Assembly: GCF_049243985.1 (NCBI RefSeq) | Contig: NC_135369.1 | Location: 20,052,533 to 20,116,532, forward strand | Length of the DNA: 64,000 nucleotides | Origin: Paroedura picta | Taxonomy: Eukaryota > Chordata > Lepidosauria > Squamata > Gekkonidae | Direction of reading: 5' to 3' | In this document: one piece after another, positions 23,301 to 32,659 of the stretch | Position numbering within the stretch: the stretch's first letter is position 1 | Layout: the number at the start of each line of letters is the position of its first letter | Translations under genes and position numbers: made by a program | Notes under the pieces: generated by a model | Told to the model about the DNA's origin: nothing | Databases searched by the model: none | What the model saw: the letters and a program-made list of their open reading frames with translations, nothing else

Positions 23301-25860
23301 CATCCGGAAGAAGTTCCTGACAGAGTGGTTCCTCGGTGGAACAGGCTTCTTCGGGAAGTGGTGGGTTCTTCTTTTTTGGAAGTTTTTAAGCAGAGGCTAG
23401 AGAGTCATCTGACAGAAATGTTTATTATATTATATGAACTTAGGCAGATTGTGAGTGGGTGGGCAGGAAGGGATGTGCTAGCATTTGTCTCCTGTGGTCC
23501 TTCCTTGCATACCCAGGGAATTACTAATCACCACTGTGGGAAGGTAGGTGAATTTCCACCAGGCCAGGCTGGATTCTGGAGATTTTTGGTGCGGGGAACA
23601 CATGGGCATGAAATTAGGGTCACTGTGGGTGGGCAGGTAGTTGTGAGTTCCTGCATTGGGCAGGAAGTGGACTAGATGACCCTGAAGACTCCTTCCAACT
23701 TTTATGATTCTACTACACTACACTACAGAAGATCACCCTCAAAAATCAACATTGCCAAGTCATTCTGGTCTCACTTAGCAGAAGGGCTGTGGGAAGGCAT
23801 CCCAGGGGTGGTGATTGGGGAAGGACATCAGCAAGATATAACCATAGACTCCACCCTCCAAAAGCCACTGTTTTCCCCAGGGGAACGGATCTTGGCTGTT
23901 TGAAGGTCAGATGTAATAGTGGGATATCTCCAGGAGCCACCTAGAGGTTGGCGACCCTGCTTTGCACACTGCTAGCAACTAGATAGGGAGAAAGCTGGCT
24001 TAACCAGTTGAGAAACGGCTTGTTTACTTATCTCTCTTCCTCCCTCCCAGCCAAATGAACACTTTGCCATTTCCTTGTCTGTTGTTTCCATCTTTTTGTA
24101 CAGCCTGACCTCCAGTCCCAACTTGCCAGCCAGGAACCACACGGAGCTCTTCCTCCTCTTTTCTGCATGCGCTACTCAGGGACGTGCTGCGTAACCACGA
24201 ACATTCCCAGGGGCAGGTAGATGCCCTTTTCACCTGAACCTCTGCTACCCATGGTAGCTGTTTTGCTCCCAGATATGTTCTTTCTCCAGCACTCGCAATA
24301 TTTCGGGAGGGGCCCAGCTTGGCACTTTGACACACTGGAATTTCCAAGTGGAATGTCAAACCCTGCTTGGATGACTGCTAATCCTTATCAGGAAGATCAG
24401 CACTGGGAGAGTGCGGCATGTGAAAGGCTGGCTGAATGAAACTGTCAAGTTTCTAGCTCTCTGCCAACTCTCACTTCAACGGCACGCTAGGCTAAAGAAC
24501 AGGCATGGTACTGGGAAAGTGGCTTGCTTCGAATCCAGAACAAATGCTGCTGGGAAATGTTGTCATGTCACTGCTGGTATATGGCAGCCCTGCAGGATTG
24601 TCAAGGCAAGAGACAAAGAGGGGCTTTGCCATCGCCTGCCTGGACTTTCCTGGCAGTCTCACATCCAAATACTAACCGGGACTAGCTTTGGTGAGCTGCT
24701 GAGCTCAGATGCGATTGGTCTAGCCTGGGCCATCTGGGCCCAGAAAAAAACAACTCTGGCCTTAATTGGGGATTGGCTAACGAGTACAGCTTGATCAGCA
24801 CGACTCTTGAAAGACCTGCGTTCAGATCTCTCCAGAATGGCTTCAATGGCAGTTTGCAGTCAAATCTCTCTCTCTCAGGCTACATAATGGGAAGAAAGAG
24901 TCACACAAGAGTGCCGATAAGAACATGCTGATTTTCCCAAGAGATGACAAATTTCAGATCATTATAGAAATATGTCCCCATGAGCAGCTTTTACAATTAT
25001 GACAAAGCAGGATTGAGAAATGGAGGAATGCCTGGTCTTGGGTCATGCCCTCAGCTATCAGATGGCAGAGGGAATGACTCTTCTTAGATAACACCAGTGC
25101 CTTACAGCAGAAGAAGTGTTCTATCCCAGGAAAGAGAGAAAAGGGAATACATCCTTTAAGACAGTACCTGTCACTCTAATTTTTTTTTACATTTTCCTAT
25201 TCAAAATAGGGAGGGATGATCTCCCCAGTAAATCATAAGCATTTTTAAGTTGACCAAAAGCGTTATATTTATTAATCTAGCTGATCATTCTCAGAAAGAA
25301 GAAGAGTTGGTTTTTACACCCCACTTTTCACTACCCGAAGAAGTCTCAAAGCAGCTTCCGATCGCCTTCCCTTCCTTGTTAACCTTGTTCTGACATCGGT
25401 TAGTTAATTATTATGATCCATCAATTAAAACCCTTTTAAACAACTCAAACTTGCCATCAGTCGAACAGCAGAATTTTTCAAGCATGAACACTGTTTTAAT
25501 ATAAGAAAGTAAGAAAGCCACGGGTGTCTGGCAATATCTTAGAAGAGGCATTTTCCTCCAATGGGACGAATGCCTCTTCTGAGGTGATCGCCTTAGTGAA
25601 ACATACACATCTCCTCTAGAAGATAGGAAGCCTTTTCTCTTCAGCAGAACCAGACAATTCTTATGTAAGTTTATGCTCAATTGACAGCTTCTTAAAACTC
25701 ACAATGCCAAGAATCTTTTGAGATCCTCAGGAACACATATAATGCTAGTACTATTGGGTCTGAGAGGCACACCTTTCAAAGATCACCGAGGATGCCTCCG
25801 GACCCAAAACTGACACTCACCCTTAAAAACAAAGTTATAATCCTCCTCCGAAGTGCCCAT
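11373..25860 (-). CDS. RAB25: RAB25 small GTPase, complete CDS in 5 exons
   Basis: Rab11-subfamily GTPase of the epithelial apical recycling endosome. Coding exons on the minus strand: 25821-25860, 17312-17507, 14473-14666, 12786-12866 and 11373-11509. All have GT-AG junctions and the phases join exactly to 648 bp (215 aa; human 213). The start is [13 protein letters not shown], close to human [14 protein letters not shown]. Visible motifs are the P-loop GESGVGKT (18-25), switch I TTIGVEF (42-48), WDTAGLE (65-71), NKTD (124-127), ETSAL (152-156) and a C-terminal CCLNL for double geranylgeranylation. WDTAGLE has Leu where most Rabs have Gln, as in human RAB25. The C-terminal hypervariable part is the least conserved. 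Intron 1 (8.3 kb) and intron 2 are loaded with SINEs and hAT elements. The 3' end is unsettled: reverse AATAAA occurs at 10392-10397 and 10014-10019. LAMTOR2 lies upstream in the same orientation, as in mammals. Confidence 0.97.
11770..12010. repeat. Foldback palindrome in RAB25 intron 4
   Basis: Inner arms gctctggcatttgggcaag (about 11867-11885) and tgcccaaataccagagc (about 11920-11937). The outer arms around acttcctgtgatgtcat and gtgacatcatttctgg extend the symmetry. An unrecognised MITE-like element. Confidence 0.55.
12600..12718 (-). repeat. gttgccaacctcc repeat family, minus copy
   Basis: cagtttctccaggaaaactc then ggagatctccaggcctcacc then a worn ggcatctctag end. Same diverged family as at 23846 and 35300. 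Confidence 0.5.
13694..13707 (+). promoter_or_regulatory. CTCF-like motif in RAB25 intron 3
   Basis: CCACCAGAGGGCTC differs from the CTCF core CCASYAGRKGGCRS at one position. It points toward the reverse-oriented motif at 41334. Confidence 0.4.
13989..14111. mobile_element. Palindromic hAT-type miniature element, copy 3 (variant)
   Basis: Variant end cagggtggccaaactgtg with mirrored ccacagtccggccacccct. Arms as in other copies. In RAB25 intron 3. No target duplication found. Confidence 0.75.
15300..15450 (-). mobile_element. tRNA-derived SINE, minus fragment
   Basis: ccaaggattgaactcgggac then tgccaagcagaggttttcgc then actgagccacag, a reversed tRNA-like promoter. In RAB25 intron 2. Confidence 0.6.
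15925..16770. repeat. Large inverted repeat, Penelope-like remnant
   Basis: The segment near 16000-16055 (gtgtgtactgtatacagaac...acatgtaaggaacaaaac) is mirrored at 16670-16740 (ttttgttccttatctgttct, cacagtatatacacaac). A cacgtctggattttgttcct stretch near 16655 resembles Penelope tails. A hAT element (16080-16388) sits in one arm. A (TTA)n run at 15929-15952 borders it. Confidence 0.45.
16080..16388. mobile_element. hAT-type non-autonomous element (ctttctcaac ends)
   Basis: Ends cagactttctcaac and gttgagaaagcctg are inverted repeats. Flanks ccctaagg and ccctaaga form an 8-bp target duplication with one mismatch. No coding capacity seen. Confidence 0.7.
16835..17120 (+). mobile_element. Sauria (ACA) SINE, full length
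   Basis: tRNA-like head gagcctcttgtggcgcagag with B-box gttcgatccc, then the aggtcggtaaaatgagtacc body, BovB-like gggtcagacatgactcggtg, and an (acctttt)-type tail. In RAB25 intron 2. Confidence 0.9.
18066..18245 (+). mobile_element. L2-like LINE 3' region fragment
   Basis: gcagaagagctccattttgc, ggagctcattccaggaggta and ggccctgggcctggttgaag belong to a LINE 3' region repeated at 37155, 40462 and 45100 here. Confidence 0.6.
18423..18707 (+). mobile_element. (TTC)n-tail SINE, full length, young
   Basis: tRNA-like head agagccagtttggtgtagtg with B-box ggttcgattc, body gcctccttcgggtagggaaa, tail (ttc)n. Nearly identical to copies at 19503, 20482 and 56628, pointing to recent spread. Confidence 0.9.
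19503..19777 (+). mobile_element. (TTC)n-tail SINE, full length
   Basis: Same family as 18423, with head ggcagtttggtgtagtggtt and tail ctcttcttct. In RAB25 intron 1. Confidence 0.88.
20028..20240 (-). mobile_element. L2-like LINE 3' end, minus
   Basis: AT-rich head, then gtataccgccgctctcaaag, the reversed L2 terminal motif, followed by the reversed body with gagctctttcttgaaga. Confidence 0.55.
20482..20771 (+). mobile_element. (TTC)n-tail SINE, full length, young
   Basis: Third copy within 2.4 kb in the same orientation. Body nearly identical to 18423, ends in (ttc) x6. In RAB25 intron 1. Confidence 0.9.
21477..21853. mobile_element. SPIN-like hAT non-autonomous element
   Basis: 377 bp with ends cagtggttctcaact and ggttgagatccactg, flanked by a perfect 8-bp duplication ctgcagag (21469-21476, 21854-21861). 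The inner end gacccctgtgaaagggtcgt then tcgaccccccc and the other end aatacagttccttgtgttgc match what I know of SPIN elements, which spread horizontally among tetrapods including squamates. Confidence 0.8.
22483..22510 (+). repeat. (GTTT)n microsatellite
   Basis: About six GTTT units. It is the site where the next palindromic element inserted. Confidence 0.8.
22513..22648. mobile_element. Palindromic hAT-type miniature element, copy 4
   Basis: Full 136-bp palindrome from caggggtagtcaaactgcgg to gcagtttgactacccatg. Perfect 8-bp duplication gtttatgt at 22505-22512 and 22649-22656. Confidence 0.92.
22655..22722 (+). mobile_element. L2-like LINE tail with (AAAC)n
   Basis: taacctccctgagccttctg, ggagggtggtatat, then (aaac)n. 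Short 3' end only. Confidence 0.6.
22749..23712 (+). mobile_element. CR1 LINE, 3' part of RT plus tail
   Basis: Encodes [20 protein letters not shown], then [20 protein letters not shown] and [10 protein letters not shown], then a frame change and [20 protein letters not shown]. Ends with ggactagatgaccc and a worn attctat tail. 5'-truncated and decayed. Confidence 0.9.
23846..23962 (-). repeat. gttgccaacctcc repeat family, minus copy
   Basis: gactccaccctccaaaagcc then ggatatctccaggagccacc then agaggttggcgaccctgc. One end of a diverged element whose other end reads gggttgccaacctcc (see 35482). Confidence 0.5.
24596..24744 (-). mobile_element. 5S-rRNA-derived SINE, minus
   Basis: tggcagtctcacatccaaat then actaaccgggactagctttg then ctagcctgggccat, a reversed 5S-like head. 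In RAB25 intron 1. Confidence 0.65.
25299..25377 (-). mobile_element. (TTC)n-tail SINE 3' end, minus
   Basis: gaagaagagttggtttttac then gaagtctcaaagcagcttcc. Short piece in RAB25 intron 1. Confidence 0.7.
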
Positions 25861-26330
25861 GGTCCCCTGCCTCGTTGGGCCGGCTGCCCCTGAGGAATCC
25901 TTCCTCGGTTCCTTTCCTTAGCTGCCAAGCGTCAGTCCGACAAACCAGGAAGGAAGAAGGAGTGGGGGGGGGGGGGGAGGAGGAAACAGCAGTCAGAATT
26001 TCTTTTCCCCTTGCAGAGCTGCAAAAAACCACTAAAGCCAGTAGGCAGGAAGCTCAAGAACCTGGGACTGAGAGGAAAAGGAGCAAAGTTTATCTGCTCA
26101 AAGGCAAAGCGGTTGTTTGGAATGAGGGTGGATGGACTGGGCGGGGGAGGCGATGCCAACAAAGTGGCAGGAAAGACAGAGAGAGAAAAACGACGCACTG
26201 GTAGGGCAGGTTAAAGGTGCAGCGCTCCCTGACTCAGTGAGGTGTATCTTTCTGCTGCCGCACTGGTTGGACGAGTAAGGGCTGGACCCAGCCCCTCCTC
26301 GCAGCTCACCTGGGAGCGTCACCTGAACCG
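25861..26330 (-). promoter_or_regulatory. RAB25: RAB25 upstream region
   Basis: This is the interval upstream of the RAB25 start codon. It holds an AP-1 site TGACTCA (26230-26236) and two CACCTG E-boxes (26307-26312 and 26320-26325), the second followed by AACCGG (a GRHL half-site). It is purine-rich near the gene and not a strong CpG island. AP-1, ZEB/SNAI-type E-boxes and grainyhead sites suit an epithelial gene. The promoter role is inferred from position. Confidence 0.4.
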
Positions 26331-26511
26331 GCTCCGATCCTCGCCCACTCCACCTGGGGCTGGCGGGGAGGAGGACAGAGGCAGGTGGACTGCCAAGCCA
26401 CCAGGTGCTGGGGGCTGCTCAGGGTTCAGTGCAGACACTTTGTCTCTGTTTAATGCCATTTCCTGGTCCTTGTCAAAACAGTGTGACTTGTTTGTTCTCT
26501 TTGCCTCAGGA

Positions 26512-26780
26512 GAGCCGGCATGGTTTGGTGGTTAAGAGCAGAGGCTTCTAATCTGGAGAGCCAAGTTTGGTTCCCGGCTCCTCCACATGCAGCCAGACCT
26601 TGGGCTCGTCACAGTCCTGATAGAGCTGTTCTCACAGAGGAGATCTGTCAGAGTTCTCTCCGCCCTACCTACCTCACAGGGTGTCCGTTGTGGGGAGAGG
26701 AAGGGAAGGTGATTGTAAGCCTCTTTGAGACTCCTTTGGGTAGTGAAAAGCAGGGTATAAAAACCAACTCATCCTCATTC
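26512..26780 (+). mobile_element. (TTC)n-tail SINE, full length
   Basis: Head agagccggcatggtttggtg, tail aaaccaactcatcctcattc. About 650 bp upstream of the RAB25 start codon. Confidence 0.85.
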
Positions 26781-27840
26781 ATTTATTTTTATATAAGCTG
26801 CTATTTCCCTAATCAGCTCAGGGTGGGCAATGTTTCAATACAGAATTACATATATAAAAACTTTTATCCGTTTAAAATTTTGAAATCCTAATCTCGTAAG
26901 AGACAACACGCTGTGCGTGACCGGTGTCCATCTGTCCATGCACACATCCTATTTCACACTCAGGTCACCACAATCGCTACAAATCGCCCCTGCTAACATG
27001 TACAGTCACACAAAGAACACCCCTCCACCCCACTAGCGCCCATTGTATTCCTAGATGCAATGGGCTTTGCCCCTAGCCTGCTCCACTTAATATATCTGGT
27101 AAGGTCTTGGAGGAGGAGCATGTCTCATGGCTTAACTGCCACTCAGTGCTTAAGACCCACTCAGGCCGGCTGTCCCGCCCCTGAGTGCCTCGTCCTCCAA
27201 TCGGATTGCCTGTCTGTCCAGTGTCCTGCCAATCGCCTTCTGTCCCCCACCCCTGACCACCCCCTCCTCCTTCCACTTCCCTCTGAGGCTTGGAGGCTGC
27301 AGATCCCTGCCCAGGCAGCAGCCTTTTCAGGTCCCAGGAGGAGGGAGAAGCCATCCGCAGAGTTTTTCCACCCCACCCCACCCCACCCCTAATCTAGCGC
27401 CTGTTGTATTCCTGAATGCAACGGGCTTGGCCTGTAGTTAAAAATAATTTCTGAGGGGATCAGACAGGGTTGGATGGATTTTGTTGGGCGGATGGGTTCC
27501 CCAACAGGGAGGCCAGCATCTGTTTGGTCTCATGTTTTAAATTACTTTGTTTTTTAATGTTAGCTGCCCAGAGACTGTACCAAAGAGGAGTGGCCAATAA
27601 ATCAAATCAATCAATCAATCTCCTGGTCTCAACCATATTTTATGTTTTAGCAAGTGTTGGCATCTCCCCCAGTTTTCCTCCCTCTGCAAGATCTACAGAG
27701 GGGGGGGGATTGGGCAAAGGCACTCTGCAGATCACTGCAATTGCTGGGGGAAATATTTTAAAGGCTGTGGTGTTGCCAATCTCCAGGTGGGGATCGGTTT
27801 CCCTGAAGAAAATGGCCTCTCTAGGAGGTGGCCTTTTTGC

Positions 27841-27842
27841 CA

Positions 27843-27888
<46 letters not shown>

Positions 27889-27960
27889 TAATTTATATCC
27901 TGCCTCCCCCCGGAGGCTCGATGCAGGTCACATAAAATCCCACATAATATCTCACTTAAG
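27841..27960 (-). mobile_element. L2-like LINE tail with (TTA)n, minus
   Basis: (tta)n at 27845-27888, then aatttatatcctgcctcccc and ccggaggctcg, the reversed L2 end. Confidence 0.6.
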
Positions 27961-28104
27961 GGCCTTCTCTCCCCAAACTCTGCCATCCCCAGGCCTCCAC
28001 CCCTCAAATCTCAAGGGGGGGCATCATCTGGCCATGGAATTGGAGTCCCTGTGGGTGGGCAGGTCCTTGTGAATCCCCTACATTCAGCAGAGTGTGGACT
28101 AGAT

Positions 28105-28472
28105 CAGTGGTCCCCCAACCCCCAATCCGGGGACCGGGACCAGTCCGTGGATCAATTGGTACCAGGCCGCAGCTCCTCCTCGTCCTCCTCCCTGCCTTGG
28201 AGGCCGCCCTGCCTCTCTGCCGCCAGCTCACCTTTGGTGCTCTCCAGCGGCTGCCATGGCTGGGGCTCCCCCTTGGCGTGGCACTGCACAGCTGCTGCTG
28301 GCAGCACCTCCCAGCGGGCAGTGGGAAGTCAGGAGCACCAGCGGGAAAGCAAGCGGAGCAGGGGCTCAGGCGGCAGCAGCAACGTCCCCTGGCAAAAGAC
28401 TACCCCCCCAGGACTCAGTAAAATTGTCAAGTGTTGACCGGTCCCCGGTGATAAAAAGGTTGGGGACCACTG
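28105..28472. mobile_element. hAT-type element (cagtggtcccc ends) in a CR1 tail
   Basis: Ends cagtggtcccccaacc and ggttggggaccactg. Perfect 8-bp duplication gactagat at 28097-28104 and 28473-28480. The flanks (28040-28104, 28473-28505) are a CR1 3' tail in plus orientation. Confidence 0.88.
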
Positions 28473-28596
28473 GACTAGATGACCCTGGAAATTCCAACTC
28501 TGGCTGTAATAATGTGAGATCTCCAGGCCTCACCTGGAGGTTGGCAACTCTTGTTCAAGAATTTTCACATGTTCCTAGCTGTCTTGGTACACCACA

Positions 28597-29125
28597 CATA
28601 GAATAATAGAGTTGGAAGGGACCTCTTGGGTCATCTAGTCCAGCCCCCTGCACTATGCAGGACACTAACAATGCTATCACTCATCCACTATAACCTACGA
28701 CCCCCTTGAACCTTCACAACCTCTCCGTCAGATGGCTATCCAGCCTCTGTTTAAAAATCTCCAAAGATGGAGAACCCACCACCTCCCGAGGAAGCCTGTT
28801 CCGAGAAACCGCTCTGATTATCAGGAACTTCTTCCGGATATTTAGACAGAGTTTCTTTTGAATTAATTTCATCCCATCGGTTCTGGTCCATCCCTCCGGA
28901 GCAAGAGAGAACAATTCTGCTCCATTCTCAATATGGCAGCCTTTTAAATACTTGAAGAGGGTTATCAGATCCCCTCTCTCCAGGCTAAACACGCCTCCTC
29001 TCCAGGCTAAACAGACCAAGCTCCCCCAACCTTTCTTCATACTTCTTGGCCTCCAAACCCCTCACCATCTTTGTTGCCCTCCTCTGGACACGTTCCAGTT
29101 TGTCAACATCCCTCTTCAACTGTGA
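28597..29125 (-). mobile_element. CR1 LINE 3' part, minus
   Basis: Starts agaataatagagttggaagg, the reversed CR1 end. The minus strand encodes [20 protein letters not shown], then [20 protein letters not shown] and SPSLEIFKQRLDSHLTERL. Confidence 0.88.
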
Positions 29126-29773
29126 AGCCATGTCAAAGCCCCCAGACTCAATTTTTAATGTCTATAGTTCATTCCAGAGAGGCAGCTTTTTCAGTTTGCA
29201 GCAGGGATGTAATAACTGTCATTAAAGAGCTACTGGACTTCTAGCAGAATTTGTTCCAGCACACACTTCCATGAATTAGAGCTCTTGACATCAGATGCAC
29301 AAAGTGTCCATCCATTAGGCAGATTTATATGAAAAGCCGCAGACAGTGGTGGTGGCGGGAACAGGTTAGCGTGCAAAATCCATGTGGTGTGAATGAGGAC
29401 CACACCTAACTGTTAAGAGACAGACAATGTAGGATTAACACTCTAAGAGCAGAGTGAAGCATAATTGGCAGATCCAAGTTGAAAATTACAGAGGCTCAGT
29501 TGAACTAATTAACATATGTAATGGGTGGAATATGCTAAGAAATTAGGACGTAAGTAAGAAATACCAGTTCATTATTAATACCTGGAGGAGTGACAGTGTT
29601 GAACTTCTTGATGAGCGCTAATAAAGCAATTTCCTGTTGGGCTCTCCCTTTGATGTTTTTTCTTAGGAGAATAATGTATTTCAGAAAAGCAATATCGTAC
29701 CCTAGAATGCAATGGATATTACAAGTTTTAATGCTGTATTTGTGTCAATTTTTTTTTCTAGTTCAAAGATCCC

Positions 29774-30175
29774 AAAGAGCAATTATTGGAGAAGGCCCTG
29801 GAAAACTACTCTGCCAGCCAGAGACAAGAATCCTGAGCTATTCCAGAAGGGAAGCTGGTTGCAACTGGAGCTCTGTCGTGGCACCTGATTTCTTGTAGAA
29901 TAATAAATGGCTATTTATTAACCATCTAGTCAATCAGTCTAGACTAGACTTCTATTTAGAGCGCTTCTATCATGTTCAGCCTGCAATTGTAGGCAGGAAA
30001 CATCCATGGGCCCAGAATCTCAGCGCTTGAGGACATTATGCCCTTCATACCCTCCGGAACAACTCTGACAGAGGAGGTGGTTGAGGTGGTCCTGGATAAA
30101 TGGAATAACAAAACGGAAGCCGGGGGCAAACTGTCTGACATCACCTTCTACAGACCAGTCTTCAGGCCCCACTGA
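29774..30175 (+). pseudogene. Unidentified protein-like stretch, three separate open pieces
   Basis: Three short plus-strand open pieces look like protein rather than noise. 29774-29848 follows a T-rich run and ctag and starts FKDPKEQLLEKALENY. 29899-30027 includes FYLERFYHVQPAIVGRKHPW. 30026-30172 includes ALEDIMPFIPSGTTLTEEVV and ends at a stop at 30173. They lie in different frames, and an AATAAA lies between the first two at 29901-29906. I do not recognise the family. It could be a decayed retrocopy of a host mRNA, a mobile-element gene, or exons of an unknown gene. It is bounded by a CR1 copy and a SINE. Confidence 0.3.
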
Positions 30176-30388
30176 GAACATAACATCTACAGCTTGGGGT
30201 AACGGTTAAGAGCTGTAGCCCCTAATCTGGAGAACCATGTTTGATTCCCTGCCCCTCCACCACCACCAAGACTGGGTGACCTTAGGCCAGTCACAGTTCT
30301 CTCTCAGAGCTCTCACAGGGTGTCTGTTGTGGGGAGTGGAATGGCAGGCGATTGTGAGCTGCTTTGAGGCACTTTCAGGTAGTGAAAA

Positions 30389-31071
30389 AGATAAAGGTAT
30401 CCCCTGTGCAAGCACCGAGTCATGTCTGACCCTTGGGGTGACGCCCTCTAGCATTTTCATGGCAGACTCAATACGGGGTGGTTTGCCAGTGCCTTCCCCA
30501 GTCATGACTGTTCTACCCCCAGCAAGTTGGGTACTTATTTTACCGACCTCTAAAGCAGTGGTCCCCAACCTGCGGCCCGCGGCCCGGCACCGGTCTTGGC
30601 GCCTGGCCGCGGCTTCTTCTTCCCTCCTCCGCCCGAAGCAAGAAGCTCGCCAGGCGAGAAGCTCGCCGTCGAAGTGGCCGATTAGCTTGTGGCCCGGCAA
30701 GCTTCTTGTTTTGGGAGGGGGGGGAAGAGAAGCTTGGCGGCCGCTTTGGCGGCCGATTTGCTGGCAGCCCGGAGGGGCCGGGAGGCAAAGCCGTGGCCGT
30801 CGGCATGGCGGCGGCGCAAACGCGCATGCGCAGCAGTTCGCGCACGCGCATTTGCGCTGGGGCTGCCGCGAGTGCGCGGGCCCCCGGGCCGCCCTCTCCC
30901 CCCACTCCGGAGCAGGGGTCCGTGTCAGCCGAAAGGTTGCGGACCGCTGCTCTAAAGGATGGAAGGCTGAGTCAACCTTGAGCCGGCTGCTGGGATCGAA
31001 CTCCCAGCCTCATGGTCAGAGCTTCAGACAGCATGTCAGCTGCTTTACCACCCTGCACCACAGGAGGCTCA
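30389..31071 (-). mobile_element. Sauria SINE, minus, itself split by a hAT element
   Basis: Reversed Sauria SINE: ataaaggtatcccctgtgca, gggtgacgccctctagc, then after the insert ggatggaaggctgagtcaac and gggatcgaactcccagcc. Confidence 0.88.
30556..30949. mobile_element. GC-rich hAT-type element inside a Sauria SINE
   Basis: 394 bp. Ends cagtggtccccaacctgcgg and ggttgcggaccgctg. Perfect 8-bp duplication ctctaaag (30548-30555, 30950-30957). The interior is CpG-rich with gcgcatgcgcag-type runs and no long frame. Confidence 0.88.
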
Positions 31072-31654
31072 TTCAGGTAGTGAAAAGTGAGGTTCAAAAG
31101 TCTAAAAAAAACCAAAATATCATCCCACTGAAGAAACTTCCAGGAGAGTCACAGGAACAAGTCTTCACAGGCACATCCAGGACCAGTTAATCCATGTATC
31201 ACAAGTAGCACGTGCTTTGGGCCCTGCACCTCCAGGGCCCCCACACTATGCCTCCCCTCCCCCATGCAACAGGACTGCATCCTCTCTCCTCCCCCACTTT
31301 TCCCACTTTATGGACCCTTGGGGTGACAACCCCTTCCACTGGGGGGTATCCCTCCACCCCCAGTCTGGTTTCTCCCACCAAAATTGTACTCTACTAGGGC
31401 CCAATGAATCTTTAAATTGCCTCTGGTGCTACAGGCCCTGCATATCCTTAAATCGTTCCTGGACGCATTCCAGGAACCTCAACTAGAAATCTTTTGTTTG
31501 CTGCTCAAGATGCACAAAATGGAGAATACTGCATGTTTCCCCACAGTTTTGGGAACTGTTACTACCATGAAATAAGTATCTGACTGCATGCAGTACACCC
31601 GAATGGCAGCATTTGCAACACAAGTTAAGATCCCACAGGTTTCCTGAGGAAACT

Positions 31655-31880
31655 ACAGTCACCTGAACATTTCCTGCATTCTGCAGGGGGTTGGACTAGA
31701 TCAGGGGTAGTCAACCTGCGGTCCTCCAGATGTCCATGGACTACAGTTCCCATGAGCCCCTGCCAGCAAACGCTGGCAGGGGCTCATGGGAATTGTAGTC
31801 CATGGACATCTGGAGGACCGCAGGTTGACTACCCCTGGACTAGATAACCCTGGAAGTCCCTCCCAACTCTATGATTCTAT
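31655..31880 (+). mobile_element. CR1 tail split by a palindromic hAT element
   Basis: tgcagggggttggactagat, insert, then gataaccctggaagtccctc and ctatgattctattattcta. Confidence 0.8.
31702..31837. mobile_element. Palindromic hAT-type miniature element, copy 5
   Basis: Full 136-bp palindrome. Perfect 8-bp duplication gactagat (31694-31701, 31838-31845) in a CR1 tail. Confidence 0.93.
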
Positions 31881-31894
31881 TATTCTAAAATATA

Positions 31895-32260
31895 CAAATG
31901 AAGCTGCATTCTGCTGAATCAAGATCAGTATGGTCTACTCAGACTGACAGCTGCTCTCCAGAGTCTCAGGATGAGGACACTCACATCACTTGCTACCTGG
32001 TCCTTTGAAGCGGGAAAGCCAGGGATTAATAACAACAACATTATTTTCATAACCCACCTTCCTTGGTCGGCTCAGGGCAGGTAACATCATGTGTTAAAAA
32101 CAAACAGTACAGAAGTACATAAATATAGGTTTTAAATTTAGGTTTAAGTTTGAAAATTGTCTTAAAAATCACGGCCTCTTCTGTTAAAAATTTAACCCGG
32201 GAACTTCTGCCTGCCAAACAGATGCTCTACCACTGATCCATCGCCCACTCCTCAATTGTC
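31895..32260 (-). mobile_element. tRNA-derived SINE, minus, with an L2-like insert
   Basis: ctgaatcaagatcagtatgg...gctctccagagtctcaggat at the start and ccaaacagatgctctaccac at the end frame an L2-like stretch (about 32030-32165). Confidence 0.6.
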
Positions 32261-32418
32261 CTGTTAGTAACCCTCCTGAAATTACTGTGTTAGATGCCAC
32301 GGATGTGGACTGCTCCTACACTAATATTCCTCACAAAAATGGGGAGGGGGGCGGTTATGTCATTTTGTGACTTTGCCCCTTACCCAATTTTGGACTCAGA
32401 TCCATCCTCAGACATTCT

Positions 32419-32600
32419 AGACTAGCCTGATCTTGTCAAATCTTAGAAGTTAAGCCGGATCAGCCTCGGTCAGTACTTGCATGATAGACCACCAATGAAG
32501 TCTATAGTTGTCACACAGAGGCAAGCAATGGCAAACCACTCGTCTCGTGCCTTGGAACCCATGCGGGGCCACCAAACGTCAGCTGTGACTTTCCACCACC
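32419..32600 (+). mobile_element. 5S-rRNA-derived SINE
   Basis: gatcttgtcaaatcttagaa, gtcagtacttgcatgataga and gcaagcaatggcaaaccact. Diverged copy. Confidence 0.7.
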
Positions 32601-32659
32601 ACCAAGACAATGTATTGATGGTAGATTTAGAACAGCACTTCCTCAGGTGGCTCCCCTGT

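Larger units (their letters stand above)
30189..31110 (+). mobile_element. (TTC)n-tail SINE split by a Sauria SINE
   Basis: The SINE body runs 30189-30388 and its end resumes at about 31072. The 15-bp duplication ttcaggtagtgaaaa (30374-30388 and 31072-31086) marks the Sauria SINE insertion. Confidence 0.8.

Noticed and set aside
30237-31190. 317-codon plus-strand open frame
   Set aside because: Spans two SINEs and a GC-rich hAT element; not a gene.
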